DNA of 64,000 nt from Neobacillus bataviensis (lineage in GTDB: Bacteria; Bacillota; Bacilli; Bacillales_B; DSM-18226). The stretch lies in assembly GCF_019969725.1 (NCBI RefSeq), contig NZ_JAHXYW010000006.1, forward strand, positions 314,437 to 378,436. Reading direction: 5' to 3'. The notes under the pieces were generated by a model. It did not search any database, was not told the DNA's origin, and saw nothing but the letters and a program-made list of their open reading frames with translations. This document shows, one piece after another, positions 9,298 through 17,604 of this stretch (the first letter of the stretch is position 1; every line of letters starts with the position of its first letter). Made by a program: the position numbers and the translations under genes.

Positions 9298-9906
9298 ATC
9301 GAACGTGAGACCAATGCAAAAACATCGGTTAGCGTTTCACCTTCAACCCGATTTGCCCGAATCGCAAGGAATTTAGGGATTGGCTTTTTTTCTGCAGTTA
9401 TTACTGGAATTCTTGCTGGTCTATTATTACGCCTTGTAATGAAAATTATCGCGGTTGTATTCCCTCTCTTGGCCAGTGGATTTACGTTTCAAGGAACTTT
9501 TTTCTTAGTCTTATTAGGTCTCGGTTTTACTTTGGCTAACAGTGTCATTTATACATTTGTTCACCATTACTTGCCCAACGGCTGGGTACGTAAAGGATTG
9601 ATTTATGGCGCGATGAATCTATGTATTTTCGGGATTCCCTTCTTTTTATCCAATCCGGGTAATGAATTGTTTGGACCTCAAGCTTCATTAGGAATCACTT
9701 TGTTCTCGCTCCTTTTCCTATTGGGTGGCTTTCTATTAGCAATGTCGGTTCATTTGGTAACAAATTGGGTTGACCGCATACCTATCAGACGGATATACGC
9801 GTATGTTTTTTTCGGCCTCCTCGTCATACCAGCGATCGTCCTATTAGGCGGCATCATCTATGAGTTTTTCACTGAAACCATCCCTGCTATAAAGTTAAAC
9901 TTTTAA
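9298..9906 (+). CDS. Four-span membrane protein of unknown function, possible ATC start
   Basis: I do not recognise this family. From the first in-frame ATG (9439) the product would be 155 aa, but that codon lies at the end of an obvious membrane span (GFFSAVITGILAGLLLRLVM). The frame is open upstream to ATC 9298, which sits seven bases after a strong AAAAGGGGGA, with no ATG, GTG or TTG in between. Starting there gives 202 aa with about five hydrophobic segments (near residues 25-50, 55-75, 85-105, 120-145, 165-190). Either the start is the rare ATC or there is a base error near the 5' end. A terminator follows. Confidence 0.55.
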   Translation: MERETNAKTSVSVSPSTRFARIARNLGIGFFSAVITGILAGLLLRLVMKIIAVVFPLLASGFTFQGTFFLVLLGLGFTLANSVIYTFVHHYLPNGWVRKGLIYGAMNLCIFGIPFFLSNPGNELFGPQASLGITLFSLLFLLGGFLLAMSVHLVTNWVDRIPIRRIYAYVFFGLLVIPAIVLLGGIIYEFFTETIPAIKLNF

Positions 9907-9915
9907 ATATTGCAA

Positions 9916-9945
9916 AGAGAAGTGGTGGGGCACTTCTCTTTTTTT
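9916..9945 (+). terminator. Rho-independent terminator
   Basis: A 9-bp stem AGAGAAGTG / CACTTCTCT with a 6-base loop and seven T. The same stem recurs at 36972-37001 with a different loop. Confidence 0.9.
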
Positions 9946-9981
9946 GTATCGCTATATTAAAGTTTAATGCTGATTAGATGA

Positions 9982-10149
9982 AGGACAAAGCCGATCCTTA
10001 AAAGAGGAGAACGGTCAATAAAAGGGGTTGTTAATACCCGATCCCATCATGAAATCGAGAGAAATGTCCTTCATAATGCGGATAATATGAAATACGGGCA
10101 GAAATCAACAACCAAGTTTAACAGCGCCATTTTAGTAGTTTTTGTTTAG
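9982..10149 (+). pseudogene. Possible remnant of a small coding region
   Basis: A 55-codon open stretch has protein-like composition (…VVNTRSHHEIERNVLHNADN…, then a hydrophobic ILVVFV) but no usable start codon and no Shine-Dalgarno site. It ends at TAG where a membrane span seems to begin. It may be the N-terminus of a decayed membrane protein gene. Function is not recognised, and the rest of 9946-10218 shows nothing else. Confidence 0.3.
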
Positions 10150-10218
10150 ATTGTTGGGTTTTTGATAAAATTGTAAAATAATTCAGTAAGTTAAAAACGT
10201 ACGAGAGGGATAAGGTAT

Positions 10219-10578
10219 ATGAAAATCAAAAAAATCATAAATAGGATTTATGTGAACGACCTTGAAAAAGCTGTTCCGTTTTACGAAGGGCTGTTTCAGA
10301 CCAAGGCAACAAGATTCAACTATTGGAGTAAAGGATTGGATATTGCCGCTTTAGGAGACTTTCTGCTTGTAAGCGGGACAGATGAAGCTTTGTCAAAGGT
10401 ACCAGATTCCGCGATTTGTTTCTTGGTAGAGGATATTGAGGCTTATAAAACATGGCTGTTGGATAATGGTGCCGTGATTCGTCAAGATATTACGAAAGAC
10501 TTTTCGGGATATAGCATGATTGTGGAACAACCAGATGGTATGGTTGTTGAGTATGTAGAACACTCTTATAGTTACTAA
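10219..10578 (+). CDS. VOC-superfamily (glyoxalase/bleomycin-resistance fold) protein
   Basis: A 119-aa single-domain protein with the paired beta-alpha-beta-beta-beta pattern of the VOC fold: it opens RIYVNDLEKAVPFYEGLF and ends DGMVVEYVEHS. Members are metal-dependent lyases, dioxygenases or drug-binding proteins; nothing here fixes the substrate. The usual metal ligands are not clearly conserved, since the first-strand position that is often His is Asn here. It appears to be a single-gene unit. Confidence 0.75.
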   Translation: MKIKKIINRIYVNDLEKAVPFYEGLFQTKATRFNYWSKGLDIAALGDFLLVSGTDEALSKVPDSAICFLVEDIEAYKTWLLDNGAVIRQDITKDFSGYSMIVEQPDGMVVEYVEHSYSY

Positions 10579-10674
10579 GTGATTGAAAAAAAAAGCCTTC
10601 GACCTCCGCTATTCTTTTGGCACCTGAATATTTTTTGCTCTACTACGAATCCTACTTTTAGGAGGTGACAAAAG

Positions 10675-10833
10675 ATGGAAGGGAAAGAGAAAGATAGGGA
10701 GCAAGAAGACAAAGAGGAATCCATCCATACAATGGACCAGGGACTAGACTTAATATTCAAAGTCGTAAATAATATGACCGGGTTGGACAAGGGTAATGAT
10801 GGAATCGACGACAATTACGATAAAAAAGATTAA
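10675..10833 (+). CDS. Small acidic hypothetical protein (52 aa)
   Basis: The frame has a near-perfect Shine-Dalgarno site (TAGGAGGTGAC, ending seven bases before ATG 10675). It encodes 52 residues rich in Asp, Glu and Lys, with one amphipathic middle segment (LDLIFKVVNNMTGLD). No family is recognised, and no signal peptide or membrane span is seen. The strong ribosome site and a hairpin straight after the stop support a real gene. Confidence 0.6.
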   Translation: MEGKEKDREQEDKEESIHTMDQGLDLIFKVVNNMTGLDKGNDGIDDNYDKKD

Positions 10834-10838
10834 CTTGA

Positions 10839-10858
10839 GCGCCTTTTATGGCGTTTTT
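10839..10858 (+). terminator. Weak terminator after the small acidic protein gene
   Basis: A short GCGCC / GGCGT stem with a 6-base loop, followed by five T. Confidence 0.45.
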
Positions 10859-10963
10859 CTATTTCTTTTAACGTGCTCACCATCCTTTTGTTTCTGCCTT
10901 AACGAATAGCCAGCCCGCAGGTTCCCTCTAGCATCCATTTTCGCTGATAAGGGGAATCAGACT

Positions 10964-11170
10964 GAGTCGTAGAGGACTCGGCTTGCCAAAAAATACGCTC
11001 CCAAGTCCGCCAGAAGCCCGATAAAGGACACGGCCAGCCGAAAATCATGCCCCCAAGTCCGCCAGAAGCCCGATAAAGGACACGGCCAGCCGAAAATCAT
11101 GCCCCCAAGTCCGCCAGAAGCCCGATAAGGGACACGATCAGACAAAAATAATGCTCCTAAGTCCGCAAGG
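10964..11170. repeat. 52-bp tandem repeat array (array A)
   Basis: The block AAGTCCGC begins at 11003, 11055, 11107 and 11159, exactly 52 bp apart. The first two full units are almost identical, the third and fourth diverge, and a degenerate unit lies before them. An open frame crosses it on the minus strand but only reflects the repeat. It lies between convergent genes, and no unique spacers are present. Confidence 0.9.
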
Positions 11171-11239
11171 AGGGCTGATTCACTCAATCGGCCATATCCA
11201 CGCTCCCTCAATCATTATTCTCCATAAATACGAAAGCTT

Positions 11240-12019
11240 TTAGAAAAACTCATAAAGCCCCTCATTAAAATACATAAATTCTTCCTTTGAAACTTTATAA
11301 CGTGTATATCCTTCATAAAAGGCATGTAAGTATTTAGGATTATCAACAAAATGGCTAATCGCCAGGGATTTATCTTATCAAGGATCTCCGACTGTCATTC
11401 CAGACACATCAATGAAAAGCTTTATCTTTCCATCGATTACAAGCACATTATCGGTTGTGCAATCACCATGTATCATCGTTGGTCGGACGGGCTGCGGTTT
11501 TTGTGACTTTAACCGGTTTAACAAATCTAAGCTGCCTTCTGTTTGACCGTTTTCTACATACCTTTGTGCTTTGAGAAGCTGTTCCTCCAGCCAATCATTC
11601 TCCCTTAGTAGCGCTTCAATCGGCCTCATTTCGTGAAACTGATGCAGAAATTGTCCAAAACATCTCACTAACGCTATCCTATCGGCCTCAGACACTCCTT
11701 CCTTTAAAGCAGCTGTTAATGTCATGCCTTCCTCAAATGACATGATGAGGTGACTGCTGTCCTTTTTCTCGATAAATCCATAATATACGGGGACTCGAAT
11801 CTCTCTTTTGTAGGCTAGTTTTTTTAGAACCTGAGCCTCTGCCTTTAGCCAGGTTCGATATCTCTCATCATAAGCGCTTTTAAGCAAGTAGGACCCCTTG
11901 ATAGTAAGAATACGGTGGACTTCAGAGGTACAGCCCTGTTCCTCTAATAATTCAAAAGAATGTATTTCCCCCATTACTTTCTCAATATCATTCTGAATAT
12001 TATTAGCCATTTCATCCAC
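11240..12019 (-). pseudogene. Aminoglycoside-phosphotransferase-fold kinase, interrupted by TGA TAA
   Basis: The first 213 residues match APH/choline-kinase-fold phosphotransferases, including the catalytic loop HGDCTTDNVL and the metal loop FIDVSGMTVGDP. Translation then meets TGA (11378-11380) and TAA (11375-11377). Beyond them the same frame continues (DKSLAISHFVDNPKYLHAFY…) to a normal stop at 11240-11242, giving a full-length frame of 260 codons. Relatives usually have Arg-Tyr-Asp or similar after GDP, so CGA to TGA and TAT to TAA would explain both stops without a frameshift. Small-molecule phosphotransferase function is presumably lost. The fragment keeps the catalytic residues, so a truncated product is conceivable. 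Confidence 0.75.
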
Positions 12020-12022
12020 CCG

Positions 12023-12082
12023 ACCAAACCACGGGGACGGTTCTCATGGCTTTTTTAACCATGAGAACCGTCCCTTTGGTTT
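12023..12082. repeat. Dispersed GGGGAC/GTCCC palindrome, intact copy
   Basis: Long inverted arms (from CCAAACCACGGGGACGG through CTCATGG, and CCATGAG through CCGTCCCTTTGG) pair almost completely around a T-rich loop. It sits upstream of the phosphotransferase pseudogene and could end transcription in both directions. Related copies are at 33712-33765, 49703-49741 and, decayed, 8106-8146. Confidence 0.8.
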
Positions 12083-12100
12083 CTATTCCGTGGCAAAACT

Positions 12101-12130
12101 AATGACGTCCCCAACAAAATTTTATATAAT
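12101..12130 (+). promoter_or_regulatory. Candidate sigma-A promoter of the T7SS island
   Basis: ATGACG (12101-12106) and TATAAT (12125-12130) are 18 bases apart, about 60 bases before the first gene of the secretion island. Confidence 0.45.
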
Positions 12131-12190
12131 AAAAAAATGTAGAATTTGGAATTAACTAGGATGTTAGAAATTATTTGAGAAGGTGGCATC

Positions 12191-12514
12191 GTGAAAATTA
12201 ATGTGGGGGCAGCAAGTTCTCAAGCTAGCAGAATAAGAGAATATTCTTCTGAGCTTAGGGAAGTTAGGAATAAATTGACGGCCTTACAAGGAAGCTTAAG
12301 CAGTGGGTGGCAAGCTGAAGAGATTCGTTACATAAATCAATCGATAGAGAAAATTAATAGAGAAATCGTAAGTGCGTCATCAGTCTTGAATTCCATTGCG
12401 CCGGATATCGTATCGGCTGCATATGAAATCAAGCGTGAAGAGGATGCAAAAGAGGCGGCTGAAAAGGCGAAAGCAGAGGCAGCCGCTGCCGCTGCTGCTG
12501 CGAAAACATCTTAA
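12191..12514 (+). CDS. WXG100-like small helical protein (T7SS partner/chaperone)
   Basis: A 107-aa all-helical protein with a central SSGWQAEE turn between two long helices, the arrangement of WXG100/ESAT-6-like proteins and of the small partners (DUF5082/DUF5344 type) encoded beside LXG toxins. The C-terminus is a run of Lys/Glu and Ala. It probably pairs with the helical N-terminus of the toxin-like protein encoded 17 bases downstream and guides it to the secretion ATPase. GTG 12191 follows GAGAAGGTGG. The exact family is uncertain. Confidence 0.65.
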   Translation: MKINVGAASSQASRIREYSSELREVRNKLTALQGSLSSGWQAEEIRYINQSIEKINREIVSASSVLNSIAPDIVSAAYEIKREEDAKEAAEKAKAEAAAAAAAAKTS

Positions 12515-12531
12515 AAGGGGGATGCTATATT

Positions 12532-13647
12532 TTGTCATCGATTAAGATCAAGACGGACTACGTCAAAAGTCAATCGGCTAGTAGTCTGCCGTCGAGCTCA
12601 GCGAAAGTTTCCAACATTGGCCATGGAGTAGGTTCTGTTGCCTCCGGTATTGATGGTAGAATTTTAGCTCGTCGTAATATTAGTGGAAGATTGGCAACGG
12701 CACGCAATTCGATTCAAAAAATCGAGAATGAAATTCAACGCTTGAATACTTTTATCAATCAGTCGATGGACAGCTATTCCTCGGCTGAGAGTAAAATCGC
12801 TTCGAAGGCCTCGTCCTTAAGCAAAATGGAAAGCAAGCTTTTTGGGATTACTCCGGGCATGCTTGCGGCCTATAGAACATTAGACAGGCTTGCCAATATC
12901 CATGGCGGGCCGGCTGGCTACCAAGAGGGTTTTTATGGTAACTCGTCTTCACAAGGAAGCGTCTCCGATCCTGGTGATAAGAGGGCATCACAAGGCGGTC
13001 AGAATGGATCGCAAACAAGTAATAAGGATAGATGGAAGGGCCAAAACTATTTAATCGGCGACCAGGGTAAGGCTTCAGCGGATGGTATCACTGCATCCGG
13101 TGGGGTGGGCTATTACGAATACGATTGGGTAGGTATAAGTGGCTATAAAAATCATGGACAAATTGGCGGGGAGGCCAAATTCTCTGGAATAAATGGTCAA
13201 GTCGAGTTTGACACCGACGTTATCGATACGAAAACAAACGTTGATATTTTGACAGCCGGGGGAACGACATGTGTGGGCGGTAAGGGTCTATTTCCACTTG
13301 CGAAGGCGGAAGGAAAAGTGTTAGGATTTGAAGGAAGATCGGGATTCGACCAAGATATTCCACTCATCGGAAACTTTGGTGCCGGTGGAAAAGCAGATAT
13401 CTTAACAGCAAATGCATTTGCTGGTGTTGATACTAATAAAGTTGGTATTGGAGCCCAAGCATCGCTGGCAGAGGCGGAAGGTGACCTATATATCCCGCTT
13501 CCATTTACCGATTATGATTTAAAATTAATTGGCGGTGTCTCTGCCGGCAGCGTAGGTGCAGGGGTAGAAGTGGGATTGGAAACTACATTAGAAGCTTCCT
13601 TTTTAATAGGAGTTAAAATAGGAATTGGCATTGAAAAGGATGATTAG
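12532..13647 (+). CDS. Probable T7SS-exported toxin with helical N-terminus and Gly/Ala-rich C-terminus
   Basis: The 371-aa product has a helical, Ser-rich N-terminus (residues 1-110) with heptad-like spacing, as expected for a secretion-targeting domain, and a linker around residues 140-185. The C-terminal ~185 residues consist of alternating Gly/Ala/Val strands (VGIGAQASLAEAEGDLY, then GGVSAGSVGAGVEVG) and end in hydrophobic LIGVKIGIGI. No enzyme motif is seen. Such glycine-rich ends occur in several LXG and polymorphic toxins, and membrane insertion is one possibility. TTG 12532 is used, after AAGGGGGATG. A DUF4176-like protein and two membrane proteins follow. The toxin role is inference. 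Confidence 0.6.
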   Translation: MSSIKIKTDYVKSQSASSLPSSSAKVSNIGHGVGSVASGIDGRILARRNISGRLATARNSIQKIENEIQRLNTFINQSMDSYSSAESKIASKASSLSKMESKLFGITPGMLAAYRTLDRLANIHGGPAGYQEGFYGNSSSQGSVSDPGDKRASQGGQNGSQTSNKDRWKGQNYLIGDQGKASADGITASGGVGYYEYDWVGISGYKNHGQIGGEAKFSGINGQVEFDTDVIDTKTNVDILTAGGTTCVGGKGLFPLAKAEGKVLGFEGRSGFDQDIPLIGNFGAGGKADILTANAFAGVDTNKVGIGAQASLAEAEGDLYIPLPFTDYDLKLIGGVSAGSVGAGVEVGLETTLEASFLIGVKIGIGIEKDD

Positions 13648-13690
13648 AACAAGAACAATTCTATTATAAATAGAATGGGAGGTTCGTTGA

Positions 13691-13987
13691 ATGACGAATG
13701 AGATTAATAGATTAAAACTTCCAAAAACAGAAGAATTACTGCCGATTGGAACAGTAGTAATCGTTGATCCGATCCAGCAGGCTATTATGGTATATGGAAG
13801 AAAGCAAGAGCAAGCAGGAACAGAAACAACCTGGGACTATGTGGCGTGCCCCTACCCACAAGGCCATCTTTCCGAAGCTACGAATGTATTCTTTAACCAT
13901 GACCAAATTAAAGAAGTCATTTACAAGGGGCTCGAAACAGAGGGAGAAATCCTATTTCGAGAACGCCTAAAGGAAGTATTTAACTAG
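13691..13987 (+). CDS. DUF4176-like T7SS accessory protein
   Basis: A 98-aa protein with the DUF4176 pattern: LLPIGTVVIVD, a strand with VYGRKQ, then WDYVACPYPQGHL and FNHDQIKEVIYKG. Proteins of this family are small soluble products encoded next to LXG-type toxins and WXG-like partners in Firmicute T7SS loci, where some are needed for toxin export. It sits 43 bases after the toxin-like gene and eight bases before a membrane protein gene. Ribosome site GGGAGG is at 13678-13683. Confidence 0.75.
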   Translation: MTNEINRLKLPKTEELLPIGTVVIVDPIQQAIMVYGRKQEQAGTETTWDYVACPYPQGHLSEATNVFFNHDQIKEVIYKGLETEGEILFRERLKEVFN

Positions 13988-13994
13988 GAGACGA

Positions 13995-14315
13995 ATGATG
14001 AAACTAAAATTATTTGTAGATATTTTAAAAATAACAGCCAATGAAATCAATGAGTGTAAACAAAAGAGCCGTAGTGCAGCAGCGACAGATAAGGTCAAAT
14101 ACATTTTTTTATTAATAATGAATATCATGTTTTTTCCTGTGTATTTGATTCCGATTATTTATTCACTTGTTATTGTCGGCGGGGCCTTTATTTATGGGCC
14201 AATCGTGCTGCTTGGCCTTATTTTCACAATTCCGTTCACTCTATTTATTCTCTTTATTAAGTTAAAAGCTTACCCTATTATGAAGGCAAACCTGTTGAAT
14301 GGGATTTCAAGGTAG
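13995..14315 (+). CDS. Small two-span membrane protein, candidate immunity protein
   Basis: The 106-aa product has a charged N-terminal ~35 residues and then two adjoining hydrophobic stretches (residues ~38-62 and ~66-93) ending in a short tail. No family is recognised. Its place after a toxin-like gene makes a membrane immunity protein plausible, since known pore-forming T7SS toxins are neutralised by membrane proteins. This role is inferred only from position and topology. ATG 13995 follows TAGGAG. Confidence 0.5.
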   Translation: MMKLKLFVDILKITANEINECKQKSRSAAATDKVKYIFLLIMNIMFFPVYLIPIIYSLVIVGGAFIYGPIVLLGLIFTIPFTLFILFIKLKAYPIMKANLLNGISR

Positions 14316-14339
14316 TTTAAAGGGAGGTTGGATCTAGGA

Positions 14340-14927
14340 ATGAAGCCTGGTCAACAGCCAAGTAAAAAAAGGTATGCCGTCGCCGGACTCCTTTTACTTT
14401 TGGGACTTGTTCTATGTCTGGTGAGCTTGTTTTCGTTACTTTCCGGTAAAAAGGATGATAAACAGCTAACCATTCCGGGGAATAAGAGTTTGGTATTTGA
14501 AGAGAAGGGGACCTATACCATCTTTTTTGAATATCAAACAGTAATAGACGGCAAAAAAGTAGAATCAGATAAAGATCCTTCTGGCGTAGATGTATCGATT
14601 AAAGAGAAATCGGCGGATCAATCCGTAAAATTAGAATCATATAATGGTTCTTCCTATAGTTTGAATGGGCATAAAGGAATTTCGGTCTATCGTTTTCAGA
14701 TTGATCACCCCGGAACCTATGAAATTTCAGCAGGATATACAGGGACGGAAAAGCCTGAAATGGTTCTGACCGTGAAAAAAGAGTTTATGAAATACATATT
14801 ATTCATTGTGCTCGGATTCCTAGCAGGCAGTTTTTTAGGCGTGATTGCTATTATTCTCTTTATCTGGACCTATTATAAACGTCTAAAGTTCAATCAACAA
14901 AATAGAAGCATGACCATAGATTCATAA
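14340..14927 (+). CDS. Membrane protein with extracytoplasmic beta-rich domain, unknown function
   Basis: A 195-aa protein with a hydrophobic segment near residues 10-38 (AGLLLLLGLVLCLVSLF), an outside domain of ~105 residues with alternating strands, and a second span near residues 145-175 before a basic tail. The fold pattern resembles an immunoglobulin-like domain held at both ends in the membrane. I start it at ATG 14340; the TTG at 14328 is only one base from the Shine-Dalgarno site. It closes the first T7SS transcription unit and is followed by a strong terminator. It may be a second immunity factor or a machine component. Confidence 0.55.
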   Translation: MKPGQQPSKKRYAVAGLLLLLGLVLCLVSLFSLLSGKKDDKQLTIPGNKSLVFEEKGTYTIFFEYQTVIDGKKVESDKDPSGVDVSIKEKSADQSVKLESYNGSSYSLNGHKGISVYRFQIDHPGTYEISAGYTGTEKPEMVLTVKKEFMKYILFIVLGFLAGSFLGVIAIILFIWTYYKRLKFNQQNRSMTIDS

Positions 14928-14961
14928 AAGACGATTCGGTTAATGGCCGAATCGTCTTTTT
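14926..14961 (+). terminator. Rho-independent terminator
   Basis: A stem of at least 12 bp (AAGACGATTCGG / CCGAATCGTCTT) with a 7-base loop and five T ends the toxin-like unit. Confidence 0.92.
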
Positions 14962-15017
14962 GTCTTATGCACTACTAGTAAAAATTACCTGAAAATTGGA
15001 TGTAAGTGGCTTCTTCA

Positions 15018-15046
15018 TCGACACTTATTCCCATATGTTGTAAAAT
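15018..15046 (+). promoter_or_regulatory. Sigma-A promoter of the phosphatase-kinase unit
   Basis: TCGACA (15018-15023) and TAAAAT (15041-15046) are 17 bases apart, each one mismatch from consensus, ~80 bases upstream of the PP2C gene. Confidence 0.55.
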
Positions 15047-15124
15047 GAGGAAAGGATTTTTCGACATGTTCCGTAAGCATTCTAGTCTATTCAATATTTT
15101 ACATATAAGCAAAGAAGGTTTGAA

Positions 15125-15895
15125 ATGAAAGTATTAACTGCGGCCTATACCGATATAGGCAATAAGAAAGCGACAAATCAGGATAGTTTATGTTTAAAGA
15201 TTGCTGAAACTTCTGTCGGAACGGTGCTATTAGCGGTTATTTGCGACGGCATGGGGGGACTAACCAAAGGCGAAGTGGCCAGTGCCAGTGTCATAAATGC
15301 TTTTTCTGAATGGTTTGAAAACGAACTTCCACCCAAGGTTGCTACTCATCAATGGAATCAGATTCAACAGGATTGGGAACGCATTATCCAAGAGCAAAAT
15401 CATCGGATTGGTGCATACGGCCAGAAGGTCCAAATTCAACTTGGAACTACCTTGACGGCCCTCTTGATGATAGATTCACAGTTTATGCTGATTGGCCACG
15501 TGGGCGATTCTAGAATCTATCGATTAGACGATCATAACCTTGAGGTATTAACGGAAGATCAGACCCTGGTAGCGAGAGAGATTAAAAAGGGCACCTTAAC
15601 CTTGGAACAGGCTAAGAAGGATCCAAGGCGAAATGTCCTTCTGCAGTGCATTGGGGCATCCAAAGTGGTGATTCCGGAATTTAGGACAGGCAGGGCTGCT
15701 GCTGGCGAAGTGTATATGCTTTGTTCTGATGGGTTTCGCAATATGATCACGGCAGAAGAGATTCATCAAGCATTCTCACCACTATCGTTACCTAATGAAT
15801 GGGTGATGGAACAAAAGACAAAAGAGTTAGTCGAGCTTAATAAGCAAAGACAGGAAACCGATAATATCACCGTGGTGCTTATTAAAATTACGTAA
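15125..15895 (+). CDS. PP2C-family Ser/Thr protein phosphatase
   Basis: A 256-aa cytoplasmic metal-dependent phosphatase. The PP2C motifs appear in order: NQDS near residue 20, CDGMGG near residue 40, GHVGDSRIYRL near residue 125, TEDQTLV, CSDGFRNM, and the C-terminal TDNITVVLIKI. All metal-binding Asp residues are present, so it should be active. The kinase gene starts 15 bases downstream, making a matched writer/eraser pair within the secretion island. Likely substrates are the kinase itself and proteins carrying TxLL threonine motifs. Confidence 0.92.
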   Translation: MKVLTAAYTDIGNKKATNQDSLCLKIAETSVGTVLLAVICDGMGGLTKGEVASASVINAFSEWFENELPPKVATHQWNQIQQDWERIIQEQNHRIGAYGQKVQIQLGTTLTALLMIDSQFMLIGHVGDSRIYRLDDHNLEVLTEDQTLVAREIKKGTLTLEQAKKDPRRNVLLQCIGASKVVIPEFRTGRAAAGEVYMLCSDGFRNMITAEEIHQAFSPLSLPNEWVMEQKTKELVELNKQRQETDNITVVLIKIT

Positions 15896-15910
15896 GGATG
15901 GGGAATTCTT

Positions 15911-17593
15911 TTGGCGCAGTTAGGGTCTGTAATAGAAGGGAAGTATGAAGTCCTGAAGCTGATTGGCAAAGGCGGGATGTCCAAGGTATACCTAGCCATG
16001 GACAAACGTTTGAACAAACAGTGGGCAGTCAAAGAGATTGAAAAAAAAGCAAAAGATAAGAACAACGAAGTTATCATTCAAAGTGCGATTGCCGAAGCGA
16101 ATATGATTAAGAAGCTGGACCATCCGTCCTTGCCTCGGATCGTCGACATCATTGAAGAAGAGCATGTTATTTATGTCATTATGGACTACATTGAAGGTGA
16201 ACCGCTGAGCAAGATTTTGGATCAGTATGGTGCACAGTCACAGGATACTGTGATCGAATGGGCCAAGCAGCTCTGTGAAGTGCTCGATTATTTACATACC
16301 AATAATCCTCCGATTATTTACCGCGATATGAAACCTGCTAATGTCATGCTGAAGCCTGATGGAAATTTGAAACTGATTGATTTTGGGATTGCCAGAGAGT
16401 ACAAACAAGAGAATTTGGCGGATACCGTCAGTTTAGGAACAAAGGGCTATGCGGCACCTGAGCAGTTTGGCGGCAAGGGACAGACGGATGCAAGAACGGA
16501 TGTCTATTGCCTGGGTGTGACACTCTATCATTTGGTTACAGGGCAGAAACCTGCTGAACCGCCGTATGAGTTATATCCGATTAGGCATTGGAATCCTCAA
16601 TTATCAGGCGGATTGGAAAAAATTATTCAAAAATGTACCCAACTGAATCCCGCGGATAGGTATCAATCCTGTGCCGAGTTGTTATATGCACTGGAGCATT
16701 ATGAAGAAGTCGATGATGCTTATCGTGCCAAACAAAAGGCCAAACTTCGGAAATTTAGCATCGTTTTCGTGGCGGCTGTTCTTTGCCTGATGGTTGGAAT
16801 CCTTGGGCAAGTGATGAACACTCAAAAAAATAATGCCGATTACGATCGGAATATCCGGCTTGCTGAAAAAGAAACAGCGGATACCAGGAAAATGGACTAC
16901 TACATAAACGCTATTGATATTAAGCCAAATGAGAACAAGGCCTATATTGGATTATTGAACGCCTTTAAAAATGATGCAGCTTTTACTGTTGAGGAAGAAG
17001 AACAATTCAAGAAAAAAATAGATCTAATGGATATTCAAGAGAATCCCCATTATGGTGACCTTGCTTTTGAGGTTGGTAAAGCCTATTGGTACTATTACGA
17101 CTATGGTAAATCTAATAATAGTGACAATCAAATTACAAGAATGAAAAGTTCGGTTAAATGGTTTGAGGATGCCGTTCGTTATGGTTCCAAGAAAAGTGAT
17201 TATTACGAAATGGCTGCTATCTACCAGGAAATCGGAAAGTTTAATCAAGATATTACCCTTCAAATTGAAGAGGCTTCAGATAAAGGTAAATACAAGCCTT
17301 ATTGGGAAAACATCAAATCGTTGATTGAAATGATCAATCAAAATCCGGATGAAAGTGAAATTGTGAAACTAGAACTCTATAAATTAACGATGTACTCGGT
17401 TGAAACCTATGCCAGGAAGTTTAAGGCAGATGGGGTAGAGCAAAGTGACCTTCGTTCTGTGATTGAGTCTGTGAAGAAAAGTACAAACAATGTAACGGTG
17501 AATGCCGAAAAAACAACCACGATGAAAAATGATTTGATCAGCCGCTTTGAAGATACGGAAAAAGCGATTGATAATGCATATCGGAACACATAG
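15911..17593 (+). CDS. Transmembrane Ser/Thr protein kinase of the T7SS island
   Basis: A 560-aa bitopic protein. The kinase domain (residues ~8-265) has glycine loop GKGGMSKVY, Lys41 in AVKE, YRDMKPANV (Tyr-Arg-Asp137-139, with Tyr replacing the usual His), DFG at 157-159 and GTKGYAAPE. It therefore looks catalytically competent. One membrane span lies at ~282-302, then a helical outside domain of ~260 residues with a TPR-like look. It has no PASTA repeats, unlike PrkC. The topology is that of the T7SS core protein EssB/YukC, whose cytosolic part is a dead kinase fold, and no other EssB candidate is present. TTG 15911 follows AAGGATGGGG. Confidence 0.88.
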   Translation: MAQLGSVIEGKYEVLKLIGKGGMSKVYLAMDKRLNKQWAVKEIEKKAKDKNNEVIIQSAIAEANMIKKLDHPSLPRIVDIIEEEHVIYVIMDYIEGEPLSKILDQYGAQSQDTVIEWAKQLCEVLDYLHTNNPPIIYRDMKPANVMLKPDGNLKLIDFGIAREYKQENLADTVSLGTKGYAAPEQFGGKGQTDARTDVYCLGVTLYHLVTGQKPAEPPYELYPIRHWNPQLSGGLEKIIQKCTQLNPADRYQSCAELLYALEHYEEVDDAYRAKQKAKLRKFSIVFVAAVLCLMVGILGQVMNTQKNNADYDRNIRLAEKETADTRKMDYYINAIDIKPNENKAYIGLLNAFKNDAAFTVEEEEQFKKKIDLMDIQENPHYGDLAFEVGKAYWYYYDYGKSNNSDNQITRMKSSVKWFEDAVRYGSKKSDYYEMAAIYQEIGKFNQDITLQIEEASDKGKYKPYWENIKSLIEMINQNPDESEIVKLELYKLTMYSVETYARKFKADGVEQSDLRSVIESVKKSTNNVTVNAEKTTTMKNDLISRFEDTEKAIDNAYRNT

Positions 17594-17604
17594 GGGGGAT
17601 TCGA

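Noticed and set aside
10957..11211. Minus-strand open frame of 84 codons
   Set aside because: It is only the translated 52-bp repeat, with no ribosome site.
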